From contig OZ024909.1 of the NCBI GenBank assembly GCA_964017125.1, positions 53,490,914 to 53,554,913 on the forward strand: a stretch of DNA of 64,000 nt. Reading direction: 5' to 3'. Positions within the stretch are counted from its first letter, which is position 1; the number at the start of each line of letters is the position of its first letter. The translations under genes and the position numbers were made by a program. The notes below the pieces were generated by a model. The model was given only the letters and a program-made list of their open reading frames with translations, did no database searches and had not been told where the DNA came from. Shown piece by piece: positions 1 through 11,790 of the stretch. This DNA comes from Flabesymbios commensalis (taxonomy: Eukaryota; Annelida; Polychaeta; Terebellida; Flabelligeridae).

Positions 1-290
1 GTTGAATTGGTAAAATATGCCATATAATGTAAATATTTAATTTCCTCAAACGTGTAAATGCATTTTTTAAATAAATAGTATTATTAACTTAATAAGCTCA
101 ATAAAAAGAATTTTCACGTAGAAGTGACTAAAATATTTTAAAATCGAACACTCTACTGCATCAAGAATAAATGTCCCCGTGAAATAGGCTGTGTAGATAT
201 ATAACTAATATAGGTTGTTTGAATACAGATGCTTTAAAAATAAAATAAATATAAAAACGTCATAAAGATAGTGTATTTTATTGTTACAAG
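1..290. repeat. Diverged copy of an inverted-repeat element (same family as 8435-8985)
   Basis: The first ~60 bases (around TGTAAATATTTAATTT and AACGTGTAAATGCAT) resemble both the left end and, reverse-complemented, the right end of the 8435-8985 element. The element probably starts outside the window; its inner limit is uncertain. Confidence 0.35.
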
Positions 291-300
291 CAGTATGGTT

Positions 301-1476
301 GCAATCATGTGTGACCATTACCATGATTATAATAATTTCTAATGTTACTATAAAACATATTCTTAAAAACTAGGCTCACCTTTTTTAACACGCACATGCA
401 CAACCCACGGAAATTATTATTATCAGTGGATGATTTTGGGATGTCAATCTTCAGAGAGTAGGCCTACAGACTACATGACATATTTGTATGACGATTACAA
501 TGACACCAAGCCTTTATTATCTTCGAGCACACATAATAAAAAAAGATAATTTGTATTTTAGCCATGGTGATGTGGAATTAGGTCAATGTAATTTTGCCTA
601 TATCCACCTTAGAGGAGCTATCAGAGTATCAAGATATAATGTTACAGTATCTCGCGTACGCTTGAAAGAAAAATTTGTGTTTGAAATGAACAATAGTTCA
701 GTAAACTGCTGCTAGAGGATACATTTCTTTGGAAATACGTCGATACCATACCATACGGAAAGCTCTACAAGAAACCATCAATTGTTTGCAGGTGTCCAAT
801 GTTGGTAAGTGCTGACATAACCTGATAACAGAGATGGAGTATAATCACCTCACCTCAAATGGACGGCAACACGAAGTTACTACACTTGAATACTGTCATT
901 AGGGTTTTTAGTTTATGTAGCATCCCTGATAGGAACTCATTGTTTTACTGCATGCGGTGTTTTAATTGTATAATACTTGCAATACATTGAAAATACAGAG
1001 ACATAATACCATATGCCTAAATAATTTTTCCCCATATTGGTATACCAGTGATAGCGGGAAATATCAAATTGATAACCTGCTGGTCATTAAATTTGTGTAT
1101 AGCCTATGTAGGATGACATGGCTAATGAACGGGGCTATGAGAAACTATCCTGGTAATTATGAGTGACAAATACCGGTGTTTTGCCCTTATTGTGTTCGAT
1201 GTTTCGGCAATTTATATTTTGAAAAAGGAGGGTCTGGGCCAACCCCCCCCCCCCCCCTTAAACTTATCTGGATCCGTTACGAAAATATGTATTTATATAA
1301 ACAAATGTATATTTGCATTGAAATAACAAATTATTTTTTGCTACAGCGTCGTATTTACCTTTAGTGAATGCTTCAGTTTAATTCCGGTCTGGTGTGTGGA
1401 CCTGAAATGACTGGAATCTGGAATCTGCATCAGTTAATCTTATATAAGATGGTCTACAACAATGTCCAACAGACAC
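301..1476. other. No recognisable feature
   Basis: AT-rich DNA with a run of about 16 C near 1242-1257. Short reading frames show no family motif or splice-bounded exon. Confidence 0.4.
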
Positions 1477-1562
1477 AAGAAGTTCGACCAATGTCGGTGT
1501 GATGTCGGATCAGCGTCATAAACGGTGGTCAAACAGTAAACCAGCATTGGTTCAACGTCGTG
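1477..1562. repeat. Degraded CCAACGT-palindrome family fragment
   Basis: Words such as GATCAGCGTCATAAACGGTGG and CAGCATTGGTTCAACGTCG match the family that is clearer at 6679-6786 and 37185-37410. Only about half a unit remains. Confidence 0.4.
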
Positions 1563-2570
1563 TACAGGGATTTATTGTTTAAACAATAATTTATTGTTGT
1601 ACTACATTAACCATGGTGTGTATCTAGGCGTGTAGGACAATGAGTATTAAACGATGCGAATTTAACTATCGTCATTTAAGAGTGCTTAACTGTTATGTTA
1701 TGTTTAGTTTCATAGATACGGGCCATTATTACATTGACCCGTATTGTTAATTTATTACGAAATAATTATTGCTCCACCAATGCGGAATACGTTAATGACT
1801 TAAAAAGGTGGAAATAATACTGCACACATTTCTTTATCATAGGCTACGATAATTATGTTTAGGATCAAATATGTTATTGGTAACAAACTGTGAATGTTGA
1901 ATGTAAATGTCCAGCATTCAAAAACTGATTTTAAATTGGGGCCACCTTGTGCCACACTGTGGTAATGTGCATGCAGGTTTATAGTCTGAAGACCTATATC
2001 ATCCGACCTTACATTGTACGTCCTGGTCACTGGACCTGTTCATTCGTGTGCCATTTCAACTTCACAGAGAACATACATCCTGCAGGCATTTCGGCGCATT
2101 GAACTTAGCGTTCACATTGCCATCTCTGTCCTATCAGGTACTCATTTTCACCTGAGTCAAGTGAAGCATTTGAGGGTGAATTGCCTAACCATTGCGCCAT
2201 GTCTGTCTCTGACATTAGGTTGAACGACCAAGTGGTATAGCTTTAACATTTAATACGCTGGCTTCAGATTTACCGGTTCTATGTGATACTGATCCAACAG
2301 TCAGCAAATTTGCGTCAATGTCTGGATATATCAAGTAGGTGGTTTGTTATGATTCGCTGAGTAAAAATTTAAGGCGCCCAATACAACTGTGCGCATGCGT
2401 AGATGGTCGAAGCCCACATGAGTGGGGTCTGCCATAACGTAAATATTTTGATTCAGTGAAGCATAACGACCCCCCCCCCCTCCTCCTTTAATGACGAGCA
2501 AGTATAGACTGCTGTACGGTTTTACATTTTAAAATTGATATAGACCACACACATTATTCAGGTGGCTTAA

Positions 2571-2810
2571 CCCTTTAAGCTTGGGGACCGTCTTTATACG
2601 TCAGAATCTGACGTCTGTAGACGTCAGATTCTGACGTATAAAGACGATCCCTGCAATGAAGGAATTAAAATATTTATAATGGCCGTAGACCCTTGACATA
2701 GGTATTCAAATGAACTGGAAAGAACTAACTAAGACGCTTATGATGATTTCAAATTGGAAATAACCCTTTGGGCTCCATGATTTATATAAAAATAAGTCGC
2801 GCTGTAAGGG
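2571..2810. mobile_element. TTAA-type MITE with ACGTCAGATTCTGACGT hairpin
   Basis: Begins CCCTTTAAGC after TTAA (2567-2570) and ends GCGCTGTAAGGGG. Near the left end is a near-perfect palindrome built from ACGTCAGAATCTGACGT and its complement; the body contains ATGGCCGTAGACCC and GATGATTTCAAATTG, shared with 9774-10008, 38273-38509, 51333-52528 and others. No coding capacity. TTAA target and CCCT ends suggest mobilisation by a piggyBac-type transposase. Confidence 0.7.
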
Positions 2811-3594
2811 GCACGGTCATACATTTTACCACATGTCTGCCATGTCCACCAGGTTGTTGCATGTGCTCATGTATAAATAACGCATCTCAGATCACGCGTA
2901 CATTTGTCCCAGTGTTGTCTAATTACAAACCATTTTTTATGAGCCGCTCAATTTTAAATAATAAATAAGTCTATATTGACGTAATTCGCTATTATTTTGC
3001 GGAAGCAAGTTGTATGTGTCGTCGTTCCCTAACATTTTCTAACATAATAGTAATTAAACGTAATACTTTACTGCAAACCTCGATTCAAAGTTATGGTTAT
3101 TGCCTCAATGGGGAAATTTGTCCGTGATAAACTAATTTGGCGAGTTCTTCAATTATACATTAAATTTCCACTCGACCGTTGCAACGCGTACACTTCATTT
3201 CTGATCCGATGTATGTAGGCCCATAGTTTTATTGAGGGTCAATCACTTCGTAACAGTACACTCCATGAACTAGTTGTGACGTTTTTGTTCGCATAAATAA
3301 TCAAATAACTGGTCACTAGTTAAATAATTGGTGAAATGTACAGTACCATGTAGGCCTACGACAACTGCTAAGGTTTCCTTTATTTTACCACCATTATTGT
3401 CCATTTATATAACTTTCTACTGTACTGTGGAGGAATGACATGGGCACCCCTCATGCGTGTTATCTGTTATACTATGCCATATAACTTTCAAGATCATTCA
3501 ACATTCACCATTTCAAGTAGATCATCATTCACCATACATACAATTCAAGTGTATTTGGTCAACATAAACCGCTTGGCATAGGCCTACCACTAAA

Positions 3595-3833
3595 CCCTTT
3601 AACCGCAGGTGCCGCATATATTCGTGTTTTCATTTTTTATCAGCACATTAAGTACCACCTTCTAAACACGTTAAAGATATAATGTGACATCAATCAGCAA
3701 TATTTGAAAACAGTTGACCTCCATTTTGTCAAATATGAATAATTTCAACTCACTTGAAGTTGTGGATCGCGTCAGCGAGACACAACTTCAAGTGGGTTAA
3801 AATTCAGATTGAATAATTTGGCGGTTAAAGGGG
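3595..3833. mobile_element. TTAA-type MITE with CACTTGAAGTTGTG hairpin
   Basis: Ends CCCTTTAACCGC and GGCGGTTAAAGGG form terminal inverted repeats. Inside is a hairpin of CACTTGAAGTTGTG and CACAACTTCAAGTG around a GCGTCAGCG loop. Lies just upstream of copy A exon 1 and is absent at the matching place before copy B, so it probably inserted after the duplication. Confidence 0.7.
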
Positions 3834-3964
3834 TAAATCTTAACATAGCTAGTGTTATGGCAGACACATATTCTCATCCGGATATTTCCTGTGACGTCTC
3901 GATTTTACCAAATTCTCGTGTGTATCGATATATTGAATGACAAAAACATTAAATAGATCCGACA

Positions 3965-4073
3965 ATGAAGCGAGAAAATGGTTCAAGAGAGGAAGATGAA
4001 AATGAAGAAATTGGCCTTGGCAAAAAAATTGGCCTACTGTGCTTGATAGTGCTTGATAGTGGGAACTATGATA
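3965..4073 (+). pseudogene. Copy A exon 1 remnant
   Basis: ATG AAG CGA GAA AAT and the GEEIGLGKK-like stretch match copy B exon 1. A repeated TGCTTGATAG word shifts the frame just before the GTMIG motif, so the helix-1 signature is not encoded in phase. A GGTA-type donor remains. Confidence 0.8.
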
Positions 4074-4130
4074 GGTACATTTGGTTCAAATGTATTGTAA
4101 TGTATGTGTGTGTTTACTAAGAATATATAT

Positions 4131-4725
4131 GATGCATCCCCAAACCATAACGGAAACGTTTCTACGTAGCCCAAATCGCATTGCGTCTGTATTAATACTT
4201 TATCACATATTTCTCCAACATCCTTCACTTCCATCATTAGTGTGTAAAATAAAATTACACTTATCAGAGACCGAACCATGTCTACATCGCCTGGATGATG
4301 GCTCTATGACAAGGAACAGTGTCTTGTTAGAACACAAATGGGTGTTGTTGGTCCCTAAACATTTGCAGCAAATATCCACCCATGAGGTCAATGTAAGAAT
4401 ACTGGTTGATATTTCCATCAACCACTAACAAATTGCCAATGCAAGGAAGCTGATGCATCCCCAAACCATAATGGAAACGTTTCTACGTAGCCAAAATCCA
4501 CTGCCACTAGGCTGAATATGTTCCCTGCATGTATGTAGTCGTCGCCTAACAGTTGTTTATGACAAATGAGTACCCAAAAACGTGCTCCAGTCAAAAGATA
4601 ACTCCGAGGTAGTCTTCAAACGTCCCAACCTTGACAGCATTATTAGACGTCTGCCTTCAGGAGCTAACGTCTTTTTCCGACGACCTTGTCGGCTTTTTTT
4701 TTCATTTCTGCCTGAGCCTATGTTA
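4131..4725 (-). mobile_element. Tc1/mariner transposase remnant, rearranged
   Basis: On the minus strand, pieces read FPLWFGDAS-like and VVDGNINQYSYIDLMGG-like, and a Q-DTVPCHRAII-like segment, matching the Tc1 pattern MVWGC...DG...Y...QQDNAPCHRA. The segment around GATGCATCCCCAAACC occurs twice (4132 and 4452), so the copy is internally rearranged. It is broken by stops and shifts and lacks visible end repeats. It sits in intron 1 of copy A. Confidence 0.65.
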
Positions 4726-4842
4726 TACAGTACATGTTTAAACTAATATATTATAACGATCTCTGTTTTGTTTTAATTGCGAATTCTCCACAACCGTTAC
4801 CAGTGTAGCAACATCCCGAGCATCCACAGCAGCATTCCTTAT

Positions 4843-5246
4843 TTATATTACTAGATAACCTGCCGCTCACCATATCGACCTTTTGACGCGCGATTATATG
4901 ACTTAATCATCACATCCGCCCGTATCATGCTTTTATAGTAGAGAAGATACGTTAGCCTTTAAATCCAGGAAAATAATTCCGGTCAATCAGAGCATATGAA
5001 TTGGGATAGTTAAAATTTAAATGCACATTAGCAACCCACGTGACTTATATTACTAGATAACCTGCCGCTCACCATATCGACCTTTTGATGCTCGATTATA
5101 TGACTTAATCATCACATCTGTCCGTATCATGCTTTTATAGTAGAGAAGATACGCTAGCCTTTAAATCCAGGAAAAATCATTTCGGTTACTCAGAGCATAT
5201 GAATAAGGATAGTTGAAATTTAAATGCACATTGGCAACCCTCGGGT
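4843..5246. repeat. Tandem duplication, two units of about 202 bp
   Basis: Unit 1 starts at 4843 and unit 2 at 5045 with TTATATTACTAGATAACC; they share most of the sequence through GCACATTAGCAACCC / GCACATTGGCAACCC. By eye roughly 92-95% identical. Within the exon-poor part of copy A. Confidence 0.8.
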
Positions 5247-6183
5247 TCAAGGCCTATGCTTGTGCAAAATATGAAGCTGGTAAGGTGGTAAGGTGGTCAG
5301 CAAAACTATGCCACATGCATGTTCCGTTCTTGTAGTATGATAAAATGATATTACTCCAAATCATGTGCCTGCTTTTTAAAATTAATTAGGCAACTTCAAC
5401 AGATGACAAATTTGAATTTAAAGCGTACACAATAAATAATTTATAATTATAACTCCAATATCAGTCTTGGAATAAATACATTTGTTTTTTACTGAAACAT
5501 AATAATATTATCAAAAATAATCCAGTTGCGTGTGGCTGTATAAGACTGCGAAGCAAAATAAAGCAGTAAATAAAGTACACGTTTATTATTCTTTTTTTTA
5601 AAGTGTTATTTAATGATGAAAATAATGAAATACATACTGTTTTATTTTTTCATGTGATTCAATAGAAGCAATATTGGTTTGAGAAGATCCCCACGAAATG
5701 ATTAAGCATTTAAGCATTTTGTACCACGACAAACATGTAAAATACAACACTTTCACAAATCCTGCTTATTAAGCTATAATTGAGATATTCAGTCAATATT
5801 CAAACTTCATTCTGGATAGAAAGAATGGAATAGGCCCTATATCTGTATATTAAATTACGTAAGAATAAGATATAAATTACATAAGATATAAATTACATGA
5901 TATATTTTAGAGTGTTTGTGAGAGAAAGGAGTGAATTTGTTATATTTAAGTAACGCGCATTAACTCTCTTGTGCTCAAATTCCCCACAAAAATGTATTCC
6001 TCGAACCCAAGTTTATCTAGAAAAAATCGTGATACTAGTATAATATTTGAAGTAGACCTTCATAAGCAACCACTAAACGCAGCATAATACAACTTGGCAC
6101 ATAACTATATTTGTATAACCCTCAGAACTTGCTGTGGCATAGTTGTATTCGCATCATCGCGCCCTTGGGCAAATGAGGGTTAA
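5247..6183. other. No recognisable feature in copy A intron space
   Basis: AT-rich intron-like DNA; no trace of exons 2-6 was found here. Confidence 0.4.
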
Positions 6184-6421
6184 CCCTTTGAAGCCTAAAT
6201 TCACCATTATCATCTTCATCCACTACAAGCCGCGAATTTATGTCGCAATTCCCGACTTGTAGTGGATGAAGATGACTTGAAGTGGGTGGCAAATGAAAAC
6301 AAGCGTTATTATTGAAACAGTTCTATAAATAAAATCGTTTTAAACCCCCTAGGTGTAGGGAATAAAGTCATTCTTCATAGATGAAAAATGATGTTTTGAT
6401 GCATCGTTAAGGTTCAAAGGG
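6184..6421. mobile_element. TTAA-type MITE, second hairpin subtype
   Basis: Preceded by TTAA (6180-6183); starts CCCTTTGAAGCC and ends GGTTCAAAGGG, followed by TCAA. Contains an internal palindrome of CATCTTCATCCACTACAAG and CTTGTAGTGGATGAAGATG. Same terminal style as the other TTAA-type elements but a different hairpin. Confidence 0.6.
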
Positions 6422-6678
6422 TCAAGTCAAGCATATAGTATTATACGTAACGTAATCACAGCAAGATATTTTTCACTTTAATAACACAATCATGTATGAC
6501 TATAGACGTGGGTATACTGATATAATAGGGCAAGCAGCATCATATCCTACTTTTCAAGTAATTTAAATGTACCATGTGAATACAAATAGAGATTAAATCG
6601 GACAATATCAACACTTCTATATTCCGATTAGCGATGATAGGAAACTAACCGGATGATGGAAGTAGAGAACAGCATCAT

Positions 6679-6786
6679 AGCAAACACAATATTATATTGA
6701 ACCAATGTTGAATTGATGTTGGGCCAGCGTCGTAGCCGGTCGAGCATCATCAATTTAACATTGGTTCAATGTATTGTGTTTGTGTT
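6679..6786. repeat. CCAACGT-family palindrome
   Basis: Outer arms AGCAAACACAAT and ATTGTGTTTGTGTTT, inner arms TTGAACCAATGTTG and AACATTGGTTCAA, centre GGGCCAGCGTCGTAGCC. A complete short foldback of the family seen at 20697-21240, 37185-37705 and elsewhere. Confidence 0.65.
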
Positions 6787-7026
6787 TAAGCAAATTGAAT
6801 GAAGGACAGACAATAAAATAGTCTTATGTATAATATTTATTATTATTATCATTTTTAAATAATTTAAATGATTTGCAAAATAAATAAAAAGTAATATAAT
6901 TTATAGAAATAATGACTAGCATCTGTCTCATTCGAACATATTAATTGTGAAAAAGACTATGTAAGCTTACTATGTTTAAATTAATTATGCTGTTACTAAG
7001 GTGAAACTAACTATTTTTAATCACAG

Positions 7027-7150
7027 GAATCTTCCACTGGTAGTCTACATTTCCGTACCGCTTGTGACTATAGTATATATTCTGACGAACATAGCATACT
7101 TCACTGTATTGTCACCAGATTAGCTCCTCAATTCAGAAGCTGTTGCTGTT
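7027..7150 (+). pseudogene. Copy A exon 7 remnant
   Basis: Acceptor ATCACAG and donor GTGAGT are intact and the length equals copy B exon 7. Encodes NLPLVVYISVPLVTIVYIL and FTVLSPD, then TAG at 7121-7123 in place of a Glu codon. Its first codons (RNLP) look closer to other SLC7 proteins than copy B's RHLP. Confidence 0.85.
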
Positions 7151-7924
7151 GTGAGTACTATAACAACATTATTGGAAAATGATCACTAATGCGGCATTAT
7201 GCTTACGCTAACTCATGAAATGACAAAAGGATGTGCCAAAAGCTATAATAATTATTCAGATTGAATCTGATTACCCACCTGTTATCATGGTTATGCAAAA
7301 GGAAGCATGCAGAGAAATACACTTCATTTGTAATCCTTATTTTTTTTTATCATACTGTGGCTACAAACAAATATATTGAATGATGATGTAGCCGAGTGAG
7401 TGTATGGCGGACTGGAGTGATTACCACTCTGGCCATCGAGTTAACTCTTTGACTACCCTGGTAGCTCACCGGCATTACGATGTTAAAACAGACATTTCCC
7501 CGTGGTGTTCATAACGAGCAAAACGCATGGAATGCACTAGTGATTGTCTTGTGGCAATCAATGATAAATCACTATAAAAGTTAATGATATTTGAGTGTGA
7601 TTTTGTCCTTAGAAATACAATTAAATCAAATCGTTAACATTTCATTCATTTCCTGGTCTACCCCACATCTAATAATTACATTATCCTTGATTTATTATTG
7701 CAAACTGGACTGGTGACTAGTGACCACCTGGTGACTAATGTGAATCCAGTTTAATAAGGTATGTCATTTCCAATCGCGTTGATCCATAATCCATGTAAAT
7801 AACATGTTTTTGGACAAGTCAATGTAGAAGGCTGTTACGATCATCTATATGATTCACTACAACTTAATTTGTTTGATGTTACACCTACTAAATATGTAGT
7901 TGTTATCCCTTCTGTTTGTTGCAG

Positions 7925-8028
7925 TCCTGGTCTGAATACGTCATGCCCAACCTGACCTGGAGCATCCCACTTTTTGTGGCTTGCTCTACATTTGGTGCAG
8001 CAAATGGCTCCTTACTTGCCATAAGCAG
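7925..8028 (+). pseudogene. Copy A exon 8
   Basis: Acceptor GTTGCAG, donor AG|GTATTT, open through 104 nt. Encodes SWSEYVMPNLTWSIPLF and STFGAANGSLLAIS. On its own this exon looks functional. Confidence 0.85.
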
Positions 8029-8324
8029 GTATTTCAAGCATTTTATATTCCATAATCACTGTTTATACACCCAAACCCACATACAAATGAGAAAAATGTA
8101 AATGTGAAAATCGTGTCTTTTTAATGCTAGTTTCCGTGGACATTATATTGTTTCTTTTATTTTACAACCGGTGCGTTTGCGTCACCATTGAAACATAAAA
8201 AACACATAAACTTCATTGTATCCCGTACATATTTTTATTTTTTCCGATTTCTGACAAATAGTATACTAATAGTTGTGTGATTGTACATGCCAACATTTTG
8301 TCGTATCATTCTACCTGTTTACAG

Positions 8325-8406
8325 AGGTGCTTGTGTGGCTGGTCGAGAGGGAATGGGCATGGTACATGTGAAGAACGCCACGCCATTTCCTTCCATCCTT
8401 TTTACG
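8325..8406 (+). pseudogene. Copy A exon 9 with 15-nt in-frame loss
   Basis: Acceptor TTTACAG, donor GTGAGT. Encodes GACVAGREGMGMVHVKNATP; five residues present in copy B between REG and GMVH are missing. The missing block lies between two ATG words, consistent with slippage across a short repeat. Confidence 0.84.
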
Positions 8407-8434
8407 GTGAGTAACATATTAGACTAGGAGTCCA

Positions 8435-8985
8435 TTTGGCAAAACAGGCTATTATAGTGTAAATATTTAACTTACATAAACGTGTGAATACATATTAGTG
8501 ATCTAAGTACCTTATTTCAAGAACTATTTATTCTGAATGAAGCAGAGTGTTGGTTGTTTTCGGAAGGCATTGGACAAGCAGATATACTTGTAATTATATT
8601 TAATATCTTCAAAACATCTAATCTAGGCCCCTACATCAGTTTATATCGACAAATCAGTCGAAAAAAATACCAATTATAAGAACGTTTTTCTTCTGTATAT
8701 TATTTCTCTACGGTTTTAAAAAGTGATTTCGTAATTACTATGGATTTATTTTCATTGCTATTCCATACCTCTATCTCTTCTGAAAAAAATCTGAAAACTG
8801 GGTACTTTCATGTCCATTCACACGTTTTGGTAAACAAAATATGTATTAATTGACGTATACACACAAACAACGTTTATTTACATATGATTAGGTAAACAAA
8901 TTTGATTTTCTTTATGTGCAACGACATAAACGTATTTAGACGTATGTGTAAATTAAATATTTACAATATGACATATTTGTCCAAC
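8435..8985. mobile_element. Non-autonomous inverted-repeat element (about 550 bp)
   Basis: Left end near AGTGTAAATATTTAACTTAC and right end near GTAAATTAAATATTTACAAT are inverted repeats of roughly 55 bp, about three quarters identical by eye. No reading frame of note. Exact ends and target duplication not determined. Confidence 0.4.
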
Positions 8986-9448
8986 TGATAACTTAAGTGA
9001 TAAAATAAACAAGCTCGAGCGGTAAATAACGTTTCTGTTTTTGCAATGCTTATGTGTCAATTAAAAATGCATTTTTAATGTATCTTGTAGTTATATAATA
9101 ATATTGCCGTAGTAATAAGTATGACCATTTCTCAGGGAAATTGTTTCACAAAGATTTAGACCTATTTAAATATTTATCCTTAAACAGCGTTTTAAACTAG
9201 TGACCATCATCTGAAATATTAAAAAGAAAATGAAAAGAACAAAATAATTGTCGAATGATTTTTTATTTTTGACATACCTATTATAACTGTATAAGCCTAT
9301 GTGATTAATATTTCAGTTAAGTAACAAAATGTTTATCAAGTTCAAGATTTAGCAATAGGGCCTACTCATCTTACCATGGACTTTTGTTAGCAAGACACAA
9401 CTTCGAGTAGGATAACATAGTGGTGATTGGCTATTGTTTTTCTCACAT

Positions 9449-9598
9449 GCATTGGTGGCCATCATTATGATTTTCATCTCCGGATTGGAAACATTAATTG
9501 ATTTGATCAGTTCTATAACTTGGACCGTCTATGGAGCAGTTATGTTTGGCCTTTTGCTGCTGAGGTGGAGGCAGCCAGATTTAAGACGTCTTTACAAA
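9449..9598 (+). pseudogene. Copy A exon 10 without an acceptor
   Basis: 150 nt open and aligned codon for codon with copy B exon 10 ([19 protein letters not shown], then [19 protein letters not shown]). The sequence before it reads CTCACAT where copy B has TTCACAG, so the canonical acceptor is lost. The donor GTAGGT is kept. Confidence 0.85.
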
Positions 9599-9773
9599 GT
9601 AGGTGTTGTTAATAATGCCGATTACAAGCTATAAATAAATCCATATACCTATGTGCGTTTATTCATTATTCTTGTTAATGTTCATAAATGTAATGCAATG
9701 AAGGATCTACATGGATATATATCTCATCTATTTTTAAATTTGCTGCGGGTGTCGTTGCGAAGCACACGTTTAG

Positions 9774-10008
9774 CCCTTACAGCACGAGGATAGACTTTAT
9801 TCGTCAGAATCTGACGTCTCTAGACGTCAGATTCTAAAGTCGATCCCCGCACTGTAAGAGTAAAAATATTCATAATGGCCGTAGACCCATAACATAGGTA
9901 TTCAAATGAATCAGAAAGATCTAACTAAGACATTTATGATGATTTCAAATTGAAAACACCCTTTGGTCTCCGTGTTTTTTTTACCAAAATAATTCAGCGT
10001 TGTAAGGG
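9774..10008. mobile_element. TTAA-type MITE with ACGTCAGATTCTGACGT hairpin
   Basis: Ends CCCTTACAGC and GCGTTGTAAGGG; internal GACGTCAGATTC palindrome and the shared ATGGCCGTAGACCCATAAC body. Lies in intron 10 of copy A and has no counterpart in copy B intron 10. Confidence 0.65.
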
Positions 10009-10080
10009 TTAGGTGGGGTGAGGGAGAGGAATTATACACTATTTAGATGAAATAATAATATGGTTTCTTATCACATGCAG

Positions 10081-10249
10081 GTATTTATCGGTGTGCCTGT
10101 GATTGTGCTGATAATATCAGTGTATCTGGTGATAGCGCCCATTGTTGACGACCCTATCATTCAGTACCTCATTGCCTTCCTGCTGGTTCTCCTTGGACTT
10201 GTCTTCTTCTTTATTTTTGTTCATTTTAAGAGCGTTGTGCCAGTAACAG
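10081..10249 (+). pseudogene. Copy A exon 11
   Basis: Acceptor ATGCAG, donor G|GTATTT, 169 nt open. Encodes [20 protein letters not shown] and ends HFKSVVPVT. Nearly identical in protein to copy B exon 11. Confidence 0.85.
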
Positions 10250-11446
10250 GTATTTTTTTTTTATTTGTATTTTTTTGTGTGTGTACTGTTTAATCAGGTT
10301 AGTTCTGTCAAAATGTAAGCCACCGATTTAGTCTTTAGTTTTAGCCGATAGTATAAATTCTGGCCGAACTTTTTTACGCTCCTAACACTGATAGCTTCTC
10401 ATAATCATAAAACTACACTAGCATATGCTCAGATAGTTGAAATTCATTGGATACCTGCTCACATATTATACAAAGTAACTGATTTTGATATGTGACAAGC
10501 CTATTATGAAACATCCATCCAATCATCAGACATACGTATAGCCTGATCGTGCAAACAAGGAATATAGACCCATGCTGTAACAACTTTTGTGGTGTTGAAT
10601 AAACTATAAGTTGACTATTTAAAAGGATGCAGCTGGGAAGCACAGGCCAAGGGGTGTGAAAGGTAGATATATCTGAGATATTGGATATTAGTTTATCCAA
10701 GATCTGGTCCAACATCCACCTGTCACAACGATTGGACCTAGTGGAAATCTCCAAAATCTGATAAAATGTGTTTTTCCGCGTGGAAATCCCACTGGAGAGC
10801 TTGATTCCTATCAATATATGATTAAAAGGTGAATGTATTTGGAATATCTGGAATCCACAATACAAGGTCAAGAACGCGAAATAACCTGAAGTACATAAAC
10901 CGCTAAAATATTTTTTTGACATGAATGGAACATTAATAAGTTCATTATTGAAGCGATTGAGCAAAGATAGTGTCAAGTAAGATGATACAGATGAATAATT
11001 AGGCCTCTACACAGTCGGCCAATTCCCTAGCAGCATGAAGATAGTAAAGGTCTTTACTATCTCCATGCTAACAGTAACAGCCATATCGAACGATACATAA
11101 GCTGAGCGATTAAAGCTTGAAAGTGAAAATTACAACATTAATAATATATTTACAGCGTAATCTTCCACTCTCATCTGAATGAAAACATTGTAAAAAAATG
11201 TGAGCGCTTGTTTCTGATCGGATAAATCTGATAATATTGTCTGATCAGACTCGATATGATGTCTGACCAGACACACATGTGACAGTGTAAACCAAACCGA
11301 CCTTTTCATGTTAATGTCATGGCAATGTAGACGGTGGGCAAACGTTGAACACACATTGGGTCAACGTCTCGTATTAGAAACAGTTATAGGCCTATTCCAA
11401 TACAGGTTTAAAACGCTAAATTACGATACATTGACATTGTCACTGT
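10250..11446. other. Copy A intron 11, mostly featureless
   Basis: A minus-strand open stretch (10413-10976, 187 codons) lies here but has no recognisable motif and no codon pattern I would trust. A short GGGTCAACGTCTCG word near 11360 is a CCAACGT-family scrap. Confidence 0.35.
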
Positions 11447-11636
11447 TTTATTAGCAGTTTCAATCGCAGTTATTGGAAACGAAATGAGTGTTTAAGATCA
11501 AGCTTTGCGACTTTTTGGTCTCAAATTAAACAAATATGGGTAATTTTTGCACACTTGAAGTTCTGGGTCGCGAGACACAACTTCAAGTGGGTGAAAATTT
11601 AAATTATTTAATTTAGCGGTTTTGGAGTAATTGGAT
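11447..11636. repeat. CACTTGAAGTT hairpin MITE, partial
   Basis: Contains GCACACTTGAAGTTCTGGG and GAGACACAACTTCAAGTGGG as inverted arms, and GAAATGAGTGTTTAAGATCAAG, shared with 26059-26258 and 39128-39367. The terminal CCCT repeats are not clear. In intron 11 of copy A. Confidence 0.5.
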
Positions 11637-11790
11637 TTGATTAGCTCTCCAAACTTCTCAAAGTAGCAGCCAGCTTACCCACATCCCACAGGAAGAAAGA
11701 GACTAGCACATCATGACAACTTACAGCACGAATTTTACATTAAATGTACTACTGGTCCTAATGTTAATAAGTATTTTCTTCTATTTTCAG

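Noticed and set aside
7380-7445. tRNA-like stretch (GTAGCCGAGTGAGTGTATGG) in copy A intron 7
   Set aside because: A-box resemblance only; no clear B box, no cloverleaf and no second copy in the window.
10413-10976. 187-codon minus-strand frame
   Set aside because: The longest frame outside known elements, but it sits in intron 11 of copy A, has no domain-like pattern and a composition expected of AT-rich non-coding DNA.
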